Below are positions 11,382 through 21,700 of a DNA stretch of 64,000 nucleotides, piece by piece. How positions within the stretch are numbered: the stretch's first letter is position 1; every line of letters begins with the position of its first letter. Location of the stretch: contig NW_020825289.1 in NCBI RefSeq assembly GCF_003286085.1, positions 9,796,001 to 9,860,000 of the forward strand, given 5' to 3'. Made by a program: the position numbers and the translations under genes. The stretch is from Drosophila persimilis (taxonomy: Eukaryota; Arthropoda; Insecta; Diptera; Drosophilidae). A model generated the notes under the pieces. That model did not search any database. It saw only the letters and a program-made list of their open reading frames with translations, and was not told the DNA's origin.

Positions 11382-11933
11382 TCATAAATATTTCATTAGC
11401 CTGGGTATTTGGGCGGGCCTTACGAAATTATCCTACGCAATAATCGTCGCCTGAATAATTTAATATTTTGTATTTAATGCCTGGAAATAGTATAAGTTTC
11501 AAAACAGCAATCACTGCACGAAAATTGTGGTACAGTTTACAAATGAATCAACATATACTATTTCTATTAAGAGTCAAGACATGGGCAGGACGTGGGAAAT
11601 AGAAATAAACCGAAGGAATCACTTCTTTATTAAATTTTATGTATGTAATTGGGTTACAATGATTGGGTCTATCCTGCAGGGCGGATTGACTATTATCCAG
11701 AATTTTTCTTTTTAAGCTACGTTAATATTATCATTATTATCAATTAATCACCATGTTGCAGCCGCCATGCGGGAGAAATAAAATCGCTATAAAGTTCCCG
11801 ATTAATTATTTCTAGGGAATCGTATTGAGAAACAATTAGTCGGCCTAACGACATTTTAAACGCTGTTTGAGTGGCCATAAAAGCGCTCAGAGTTCCTGAA
11901 TGCCAATAAGTTGTCAAAGAATCGTTTAGGAGC
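11382..11933 (+). promoter_or_regulatory. Or46a: Intergenic with presumed Or46a A-type promoter
   Basis: Non-coding gap between the nuclease stop and the first Or46a ATG. A CATAAAAG box at 11876-11883 lies 58 nt before the ATG, nearly the same spacing as the TATA box before the B-type start. No other element is recognised. Confidence 0.5.
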
Positions 11934-14519
11934 ATGTCTAAGAGGGCGGAAATCTTCTACAAGGGGCAGACGTTTATTTTCAACATTTACTCGCTGATGC
12001 CACAAGAACAGCGCTGGAAAAGAATTCTCCATGAGATCAACTACTGGCACGTCATGGGCTTTTGGGTGCTCCTGTTCGATCTTCTGCTGGTGCTGCACGT
12101 AGTGTCCAACCTGAACAACATGTTCGAGATAGTCAGGGCCATCTTTGTGCTGGCCACGAGCGCCGGACATACCACCAAGCTGATATCCGTCAAGATGAAT
12201 AATGTGGCGCTCCAGCAGCTGTTCGACCGCCTGGACGATGAGGACTTCCGTCCGGAGGGACCTGAGGAGCGGGCCATATTTGCGGCAGCCTGCGAGACGA
12301 CCCGCAAAACGCGAGACTACTACGCGGCGCTGTCATTTGCGGCCCTCGCAATGATACTGATCCCACAGTTCGTGCTCGACTGGTCGCATCTGCCACTGGG
12401 CACCTACAACCCATTCGATGACAATCCGGGCTCGGCCGGATACTGGCTGTTGTACTGCTACCAGTGCCTGGCGCTGTCGACCTCGTGCCTCACGAACATT
12501 GGCTTCGACTCCTTGTGCTGCTCGCTTTTCATATTCGTGAATTGCCAATTGGAAATTCTGGCACTGCGCGTGCAGAAGATCGGCCAAGGTAAGGAAAACG
12601 GAAACACTAAGATGAGTATTGATGTGCAACTGAAGCAGTGCATCCGCTTCCACATGGCGATTGTGGATTTGGCCGAGACTATAGAGCGTCGGCTCTGCAC
12701 ACCGATATCGATGCAGATCTTCTGCTCGGTACTGGTGCTGACAGCCAACTTCTATGCCATAGCCTTGGTGAGTGCAACAGAACTGATAATGGAAATGCAT
12801 TTTTACCATATTTATCTCATCACATATTTAGTTGTCCGATGAGAAGATGGCGCTGTTCAAGTTCGTAACCTACCAGGCCTGCATGCTGATGCAGATCTTC
12901 ATGCTGTGCTATTTTGCGGGGTGAGTGATTGACTGATTGAGTGATTGAAGTACCCTTTGAATACCCTGTAGCGAGGTCACCCACTGCAGTGCCGAGCTGC
13001 CACATCGGCTCTACAATACCAATTGGGTGGACTGGAGTCGCTCCGATCGCCGGAATGCATTGCTCTTCATGCAACGTCTCCACTACGAGCTGAGGATAAG
13101 GACCATAAACCCCAGTCGTGCCTTCGACCTGGCGCTCTTCAGCTCGGTACGTTCTTCCCTTTTTTTTCACTGTACGATTAGCGGATTTCCATAATTATCC
13201 TCATTTGCGTCGTTGCAACAACTTGGGGCTATAAAAGGCCCGCAACGCAGGACACGTAGGTTAAGTCAGTCGGGCATCGCCAGTCAGCATGAATCAGCAG
13301 CATCTGAAAGTCACAGGGCACTTCTACAAATACCAGGTGTGGTACTTTCAGATTTTGGGCATCTGGAAACTTCCAGATGGGGCCACAGGGCAGCAGCGCC
13401 GCTGGCACCAGCTCCGATTCTGTTCGATCTTTGCTATTCTCAGTGGAATGCTGCTGCTGTTCGCCATGGAGCTGGCCGGCAGCATTGCCCATCTGCGGGA
13501 GATACTCAAGGTGTTCTACATGTTCGCCACCGAGATATCCTGCATGACCAAACTGATGCACATGAAGCTGAAGAGTCGGAAGCTGGCGGGCCTCGTCACA
13601 ATGATGAAATCCTCGAGTTTTTCGACCAAAAGTGAGCAAGAGGAGCAACTAATGGAAGCCGGAAGGGTGTCGGTGGTGAACTTGCGGAACCTGTACGGCA
13701 TTTCGTCCTTAGTGACAGCCACCCTTATTCTCCTTGTGCCGTTCTTTGCGGGTAACTCGGAGCTGCCGCTGACCATGTACGAGCTCTGCAGCATTGAGGG
13801 ACGAATGTGCTACTGGGTCCTATTCCTGACCCACGCTGTCTCTCTGATGTCCACGTGCTGCCTGAACATAGCCTTCGAATCGGTGGCCTACAGTGTGCTC
13901 ACCTATCTACGGGTACAGGTGCAGATGTTCGCCCTGCGCCTGCAGCAGTTGGGGCCGGCTGAGACACCGCAGGATAACCAGCGCATTGCCAGGGAGCTGC
14001 GCGAGTGCAGTGCCCACTACAACAGGATTGTGCAGCTCAAGGATCTGGTGGAGGTGTTTATCAAAGTGCCAGGCAGTGTGCAGCTAATGTGCTCGATTCT
14101 GGTGTTGGTTTCCAATCTGTTCGACATGTCGACCATTTCGATTGCCAATGGAGAAGCAATCTATATGACCAAGACCTGCATCTACCAGCTGGTTATGCTC
14201 TGGCAGATCTTCATCATCTGCTACGCCTCCAACGAGGTGACAATCCACAGCTCGCGCCTGTGCCACAGCATCTATAAGTCTCAGTGGACCAGCTGGAACA
14301 AGGAAAATCGCCAAATGATTGTGCTTATGATGCAGCGCTTAGACTCGCCTCTTAGCTTGCGCACTATTAATCCCACTTTCACTTTTAGTCTGGAGGCTTT
14401 TGGATCTGTAGGGAAACATCAACCCACCATTCTGAACATAACTAATGGATTTTCTTTATTTCCAGATTGTGAACTGTTCCTACAGCTACTTCGCCCTGCT
14501 GAAGCGCGTTAACAGTTAG
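11934..14519 (+). CDS. Or46a: Odorant receptor Or46a, A-type isoform
   Basis: Insect odorant receptor of about 383 aa. The exons are 11934-12767, 12832-12920 and 12972-13146, followed by the last exon 14466-14519. Phases match at each junction. It has no last exon of its own after 13146 (donor GTACGT). The only in-phase exon carrying the conserved receptor C-terminus (IVNCSYSYFALLKRVNS) is the one after the B-type body, so the terminal exon must be shared, which requires skipping the B body. This is the arrangement known for D. melanogaster Or46a, whose A form is expressed in the maxillary palp and responds to 4-methylphenol. The start MSKRAEIFYKG resembles the D. melanogaster A form as I remember it. 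The protein sits in the dendrite membrane of olfactory neurons with Orco. Confidence 0.9.
13230..13237 (+). promoter_or_regulatory. Or46a: TATA box of Or46a B-type transcript
   Basis: TATAAAAG lies 59 nt upstream of the B-type ATG at 13289. An initiator-like TCAGT is at 13266-13270. It sits inside what is an intron for the A-type transcript, so the two receptors can be controlled by separate promoters. Confidence 0.65.
13289..14519 (+). CDS. Or46a: Odorant receptor Or46a, B-type isoform (copy 2, complete)
   Basis: Second receptor body of the locus, 390 aa, with long exon 13289-14407 and shared last exon 14466-14519 (intron donor GTAGGG, acceptor TTTCCAG, phase 0). It has the usual insect Or hydrophobic segments, and the last-exon signature joins directly after FSLEAFGS. 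The ATG at 13289 follows a TATA box by 59 nt. The two receptor bodies are clearly different in sequence but resemble each other in the region just before the shared exon (RTINP followed by a short hydrophobic stretch), so they probably arose by an old duplication that kept one terminal exon. From base 13595 on, the sequence is the copy-2 partner of window positions 1-925. Confidence 0.92.
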
Positions 14520-14606
14520 AATCTGATTGTTATCAATGGATTACCTAAAAATAATTTCAAATATTACCGGGCAACCATCAAGATTTCAATCCTCCCTGCA
14601 GCAATA

Positions 14607-14664
14607 TGGTCACACTAGTAGCTGGCAAAAAAAACCAGAAAAGTATTTTTATCGCTTATCGATT
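14607..14664 (+). promoter_or_regulatory. Motif 1 and DRE promoter elements of zinc-finger gene, copy 2
   Basis: TGGTCACACTA at 14607-14617 matches core-promoter Motif 1, and TATCGATT at 14657-14664 matches the DRE. They lie about 190-250 nt before the ATG in the short gap after Or46a. This pairing marks broadly expressed TATA-less promoters, unlike the TATA-box Or46a promoters next door. Confidence 0.75.
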
Positions 14665-14816
14665 TAGCAAAGCACGCAATTAAATTAAATAAAGAAATGC
14701 AGTAAATTACGCGCAGAAAATTGTATTCTCGGGCAAAGTGGGTGTTTAAAAATGTAAGGACTGTCCATGTTAACAAGTTGTGCGTCTGTGATTATCGCAT
14801 CAATCGTATCGTATCG

Positions 14817-14846
14817 GTCAGTCAGCTGGCGTTATTGCTGACGGAC
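14817..14846 (+). other. 5' leader hairpin before zinc-finger start codon
   Basis: GTCAGTCAGC (14817-14826) can pair with GCTGACGGAC (14837-14846) over 10 positions with one mismatch, leaving a 10-nt loop. It ends 9 nt before the ATG at 14856. Copy 1 has the same hairpin at 1223-1252. Confidence 0.55.
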
Positions 14847-14855
14847 AAAGTTAAG

Positions 14856-17800
14856 ATGTCGGAAAACCCAAAAACAAGCCGCAGCGGTCCTAGCTGCCTG
14901 CATTGCAGCGCATTCGGTGCCAAATTGAAGTACCAGGAGATATTTGATGAATTTGGCCTGGAACTGGGACTCAAAGAGCTGCTGGCGAAGCACTTCAGCT
15001 TAGATGTGACACCCAACGCAAAGCAGCAACAGCTTCTTTGCGATGAGTGCGTGAATGTTCTGATCCGATTGTTTGACATTGACGAGCTACAGAAAGAACA
15101 GGATGCTGCGATTGCCAGACGAAAGAGCGCTGTCCAGGATGCTCCTGCCCCAAAGAGCGCACCCAAGACGCCTCCAAATGCTGCAAGGATTGCTTCCAAG
15201 ACGGCTCCAAACGCTGCAACGAGTGGATCCCACACGCCTCCAAATACTGCACAGCCTGTCAAGCCTACGGCTAAGAAGGCCGTACTGCCGGAGCCCCAAA
15301 CTAAAGTGGAAAAGCCTGTGCCGGTGATACAGCCGGACCCGAAACCCAGCCGACGTATAATTAAAAATGTATCCGTGCCACTGCCATCTGCGGCCTCTGT
15401 AGCAGACGAAGTTGATAAAGTCAAGGCACCATCCAAGACTAAGCATGCTCCGAAGGAGGCAGACCAGGAGCAGATTAGTGCCCTCATTCTCAATATTCTA
15501 AACGAGGACGAGCCGGGCGTGGTAGATGAGTCAGAAACAGTTCTTCCCGACTCTTCCCAAACAACAATTGCAGTGCCAGAGAAGGAAGCGGAGGCTGAGG
15601 CTGAAGCTGAGGTGACTGAAGAAGAAGATCTAGATGGAATGAATATCATATACGAGCATGAAGGTGCGTAGAAACTATTGGCTTATGAATTTTGTCCTAA
15701 AAGAACTTGGGTTTTTAGATATTTCAATTGAAGAGGAGGTAATTACCAAGCCAGACATCCGTCCATCCAGACTAAAAAGGCAGAAAACGGAGAGCCAGAG
15801 CGAGGCAGACAACGAGGAGAGCGAGGCCAGCAATATAATTCTCTTTAACTTTGTCGAGATCAAAGAAAGTACGTGGAATCGGAATTTGCGAATGTGTTAA
15901 CCATACCGTCGTTTATTGTGCCGTTTTATGCCATTGCAGAGGATGACATTGACGACTTATACGAGTACTTAGCCACGGTGGTGAGGACCAGCTTTGAGAA
16001 GCTAAAGTTCAACTGGAATACTGTCTGCCAACATTGCACATTAAAGTCCACTACCTACGAGAACCTGCTGGAGCACATGCTGAGGGTGCACAAGTCCCGG
16101 TCGGATGTCTTTCGGTGCCCAATCGAGGGCTGCAGCTTGGAGCTAAAAGGACGCAAACTTCTGGCCATGCATTTGGTTGTTCTACATGCGCCTGTGGCTG
16201 AGTAAGAAAGTCTGTTTTATGAGGTCGTTGTGATATATTATGGAACCCTCCCTCTTTTAGTATTGCCATTTACGGCAGCTGTCCGGAATGCAAGATGACT
16301 TTCTCAAATATTTTACAATACAATAAACATTCGTGTGCTCATATCATCAAGAAAAAACGGGGCGTTCGCTTGTTTTGCGAAATGTGCGCCCTGGAGTTTC
16401 CCTCCTGGAAGCGGTATGCTCTGATTTCTAATGAAGTTGCTCTTGTCATGATATATCCTCTTCCTTTTCCATGCAGCTTCAATTTTCACAATCAATTCCA
16501 TTTGGAGAAGCACCGACCGCGCGCTTGCTTTGTCTGTGGCTATGAGAACACCAACATCGACGAGCTCTTCCAGCATTTGCATTATTCCCACGAGCCAGAG
16601 GGCACTCTCTTCTGTGATCTGTTAGTAACGTTCTCTCAGGCTCTACTGCACCATTTCCACATACTGACTTCTCCTCCGCTTTCAGTTGCGATCGCACGTT
16701 CCGGGATCCCGCTGTCTTCATAGAGCACAACACGTCGCACGCGACTGTGGGCAACGCCACCTACACCTGCGGCGAATGCCTGGCTACCTTCGAGACACGT
16801 GGGAAACTGAACAGCCACACAGTAAGAATTTGCGTCGAGATATTCTGGTAATATAGCTGAACTTATCAGGGTAAACTTTTCAGAGATCAATGCATGGCAA
16901 CGTCATCAGCTGTGAGCTCTGCTCCCGCGAGTTTGCCTCTGAGGCCACGTACAACGTCCACATGAAGTCCCATTTGATTATCGAACGTTCCGTTCATGTC
17001 TGCGGGAATTGTGGCCAACTGAGCGAGAATCAGGAGAAAATGGACGCCCACTTCGGGAGCGAGGGCTCTGCCTGCTTTGGGGCGGAGAGGTACGTGGAAC
17101 TGCTACGCGATGCCTATGTCTGTGAATACTGCACCACGTACTTTAAGCAGAAGTCAGACTTACAGTCCCATCGCGAGACTGGTGTGCACGACAATGGCGT
17201 TTTTTCGTGTCAGCCTTGCGGAAAGGATTTTACCGACATGAAATTGTATCGTCACCATTGGCGCAACTATCAACAACTGCGTGTAGATGTTGCTCATCGG
17301 AAGCTGGACATTTGCACATTCTTCATGTGCGACCAGAAGGTGACATGGCACGCCAGACAACCGTAAAACCTGTGGCTTGAATGAATCTTCCTTTCAGGAC
17401 TGCTCGGCGGCATATGCGAACTGGAACTCACTCTACACGCACAAGCGACGCACTCACGATGAGTCTAAAGAGCGGCAGGAGAAATCGGCCAAGCCGCTGC
17501 AGGAATGGCAATGCCAATTCTGTCTTAAGCTATGCCGATCGAAAATGTCCTTATCCGTCCATGTCGCCCGGAGCCACAATAATGGTGAGTGCACAATACG
17601 CCTAATCTAATTCCCGACTATCTTAACGACGCTTCTTCTCAGACAATGTGGTCTGTTCACTTTGCAACGCCTCGTACAAGAGCAAGGATGCCCTGGATAA
17701 ACACTTTGCTTACTGGCACGAGCCCATCGAGTGTCCGCAGTGCTTCAAGATTGTCAAGAACAGGCGTAACTATGACACCCACGTGAATGTGGTGCACTCA

Positions 17801-18551
17801 AACAAAAAGCGCTACACCTGCAGTGTGTGCGAGAAAGGCTTCTACCACAAGAGCGAGATGGAGGCTCACAAGAGGGTATGTACTGTAGCATTACTAATTC
17901 GATCTCCAACCGATGTATGGTATCCCCCTGTAGCTCCATTCCCAGTCGTACAGTTGCGAGCAGTGCAGCTTCACCACCAGGAACAAAAAGTCACTGTCTG
18001 TTCATACCCTGGGCCAGCACTTTAAGCGATTCGCCTTCGACTGCAAGATGTGCGACAAGCACTTTGGTCGACGCCAAGGACTGACCAACCACATACAACG
18101 TGTGCACGCCTCCAAGCATGTGTGCCGTAACTACATTGACGACGGCTGCGGCCGTTCGTTTACCACCAGTTCCCAGCTGAACGTGCATTTGCGCAAGGTG
18201 CACAACTCCACTTTAGTAGCCGACGATGTGCTCGAGGAGGAGGCGTATGCCATCGCCAGGCCGCCGGCAGCGAAGAAACGTTGCTTTGGTATTTTGAAAG
18301 ATAAAAAAGTTGAGTTCATAGACGATTCTGCTGTTGACATGGACACGATGAAAGACGTTGATTATAACGTTACAGAGGAGGAGGAGGAGGAAGTAGAGCA
18401 TGAGGAAGTAGAGCATGAGGAAGAGGAGGATATGGAGCAGGAGGATGAAGAATGTGCGCTGGAATTTGCCGAGGATGAGGCAGAGGGGGAACCAAAGCCG
18501 AACCGTGGCTCAAACAGAAAACATGGAAGAAAACTCCGTTCGGATGATTAG
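14856..18551 (+). CDS. ZAD-type C2H2 zinc-finger protein, copy 2 (10 exons, complete)
   Basis: Same gene as 1262-4952. The exons are 14856-15663, 15719-15868, 15940-16201, 16261-16413, 16477-16620, 16686-16821, 16884-17339, 17398-17584, 17643-17875 and 17934-18551. They sum to 3147 nt, giving 1048 aa. The ZAD zinc-binding cysteines (CLHC, CDEC) mediate dimerisation in this family. Fingers begin in exon 3 (CQHC..H..H) and run to exon 10, including several joined across introns, for example MCDQK|DC across exons 7 and 8. One or two look degenerate (the CQPC finger near the end of exon 7). The tail is strongly acidic with runs of Glu. The 3' end converges on KCNQ, with 174 bp between stop codons. 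Target sites cannot be predicted from sequence alone. Confidence 0.9.
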
Positions 18552-18725
18552 CCATTTCTTTGCTAAAGCAGATATATTTAATTTGATTTCCGTTCATTTG
18601 CTATCCATAATTTGAACACAGAGATGTCAGAAAATGACATAAATATGTATTCCATAGTACATAATACAATTCTAATGATAATGTAATAGCTACACGTACA
18701 TTTAGGCTAATTCCAATGCAATTAA

Positions 18726-21700
18726 CTAGCCAGAGTCTGGCGGAAGCAAATTTGATTTATTAAGCGTTGTAGTTTGGTCATTTAACTGTTGAAGATTGTG
18801 TGCGGAGCTTACCTATATATCAAATCGAAGAGTTTCATTCACAAATGGACAACAGTAATTGAATGTGACTTACTGGGCTAATTGGTGTAATAACAATGGC
18901 GGTGCGCGTGGCACAGTGCAGCAGGGCCGTGTCCTCAGTGGACTCATCACAGTCACCGTCACCGTCAGCATCCACATCCACGTCGACCCCAATGTCGCTG
19001 TCGATCTCCCACGATGGGAAATGTTCCATTTCGCCCTCGCAGTTCAGATCTTCCTCTTCGAAGTCCTCATACTCGTCGATAAGGATAACTGTATGATGTG
19101 GGGAGATATACGTACTTAAATATTCAGAACCTCAACTTCTAATTCGGTTCCGCAGTGCATTTAAAGCAGTACGAATTTTGGGAACATTTTCAAAGGCAGG
19201 CACAAAGTCTACATATATATATTTCGACTGATAATTTGATTTAATTACTTGAACTATCTGGCGGCGTTGCCTTTGCAGCGCACTCCAGGGATTGTGCTCC
19301 CTCGTCTGGTATACTAATGCGCTGTTCCTGCTTGCTATATGGCTCCGATGTGGATCTATGCAGGCTGCAATACATGTGATAGTTCTTATTCGTATAAGGA
19401 TTTGCTTATGGGAATGGCGGAACCAACCTTAACGTAACACGTTTCTTGGTCCTATTATCTAATTCAGTCATAAAAACATCATTGTGCTGCTGCTTCTCAG
19501 ACCCCAGCTGATATGAGTTAAGCACGGAAGACTACAAAGGATATACATGTACAATTATGAGATCGTTTGGAGGGACTCAGTCTCAGTTCTACCTTGGTAT
19601 TGGTCGATGTATGCTGCGTGTGAGGCGGCATCGGGGTTTGCGTGGCGATCACATCGGTTGTCGTTGTGATTGTCTGCGTGGAGGTGAGCGCCCTCAGCTC
19701 TGTGCCATCCGTGGATGTGGCCGAAGTGGCGGTCGGTGTGTGCTCTGGATGCACACTCAGTGCCGCGGTGCGCTTCCAAACATCGATCATCGACAGGTTG
19801 TGAGTGTGGTGCAGGGGATTGTGGCTAGGGCTAATGGAATGTATTTTGCTGGGCTTTGCTGGGAGGGGTAGGGCCAAGAATCTATCACGATCCTCCATGT
19901 AGGCTTTGATCAGCACGTCCAGCTTCTCTTCTATGTCAGCGACCTATCCAATCAACAATAATTACAGTCTAGCTCTGTTGGGCTGGTCAATCATTGTGGG
20001 GCCACCTCACCTGTCGCTCGACTTTAACCACACGGGAGGCTAAACTTATTTTAGATGCATAGACGTCCTTGGCCTTGGAGCCTTGTTTGCCCAGGATTTG
20101 ATCCAAACTGTGGAATGAACGTGAGTGAGTAAATGGTAGGGAAACGGATGTTCATTCCACGTTTATTTGGCAGACTCACCGCAAATGAAGCATCTTAACG
20201 CGACCCAACAGGTCCACGTGGCCTAGAAGGAGCAAAGAGAGGTATAAAGTTTTGAAGCTAGTATTGCTAGTCTTAGAGTTATAGCTCATAGCCTGAAGGA
20301 TACTATTTAGGGGAGCAGAACAGGGGAGGGCTTTGGTGCTCACCAGCTGCGTACTGCTCCATGACATCCTTGACATCGTACGGCTTCAAGGCCTCCTTGA
20401 ACTTGCGCCGTGCCACAAAGTACTTGAGCTGCAATAAAAATCTCTCTCAGTTGCATATCCGACTCGATCCCTTCCAGTGGTGAGTGGTGCCCCGTGTCCG
20501 TGTCCGTGTCCAACCACGTACTCACCTTGCGAATGAACCGAATGGCCGTCTTGTGTCTATTGGTTAGCTGCGTGCAGCGCGGCTCATCTTCCTCATCTGC
20601 GGGCAATTTGTGAATCAGAGAGATTGACTTGTGCGTTAGGTTTTGGTTGCTAGCTTCGCTTGGTTGGTTTTGGTTTGGTTTGGTTATTGGTGTTTTTTTT
20701 TTTGGTTTTGGATACATTTAAGCAAGTCAACGTCAACCCAAATATACAACAACACATACAAAAAGTACCGTTACACACATATATGGAGCAATTAGTAAAT
20801 ACGGATACGATATTGATAATTATATATATAGAATTATATGATTAATGTCAACAAGAGATAGAGAGAGAGAGCTAGAGCTTAGTTAGTAGGAGTTAGTCGG
20901 AGATGCCTGTAGATGGCTGGAATATTCTCCAGCCCAGTTCTGAAGCAAGCGTTGTGGTGTTTTGTGTCCTGTGTCCTATGTCTAGTGGCAGATGGGATGT
21001 GTGTGGGGGGAGCATGGAGTGCGGCTGGACTGGGACTAACTAAGGCTACAAATCAAAGCGGGGCACTCTACACAGGTGGACGGCATGCATCCCTAGCATC
21101 GCAGCATAGCAGAGGGTAGGAGATCCTCCCAGAGCGGGAGAGAGATGCTTCGCACGCACTTGCCACACCGAAGGACCCGTTCGGCCCACCATCAGCAGCA
21201 GCCGATCTGTGCGAGAATCCTGTCTCCAGGAACTGCGATGCGGCTGCAAAGAATCGACCCGTCCGACCACTTCCCGAGCTCGGACTCGGACTGGCACTGC
21301 GGCGCTGGGTGGGCACTGGCAGCGTCATCGTGCTGTTCCTCTCAAAGTTATCCGTATTGGGGTCCTCTTGGCCGGCCTCCAGGTCCGCAGGGTTTGTGGG
21401 GGCCACCCGGGTATTGCGCAGCGAAAGCGATGAGCCGAATAAGCTGCCATGCAGAAAGCCAAACAGCACCACGGGAATGGTTAGATTTCTAGAGGCAGAC
21501 TCGCTTTTGGCCTGGCCCGGACCCTCCTCGACCGATGACGCCTGGTGGGAGAACTGGGCCAGAGCGCCAGCACTGGAGCTGAGCTTGCAGTTGGCCAGCT
21601 GGCCACTGGGCTGGGCTAAGTGAGTTAGAGAGCGGAATTAGTTGCTGTCGATGTCGATGGCGATCCCTCTGTCCCAGGGTTAGTGGAGCCACAGTTAGTC

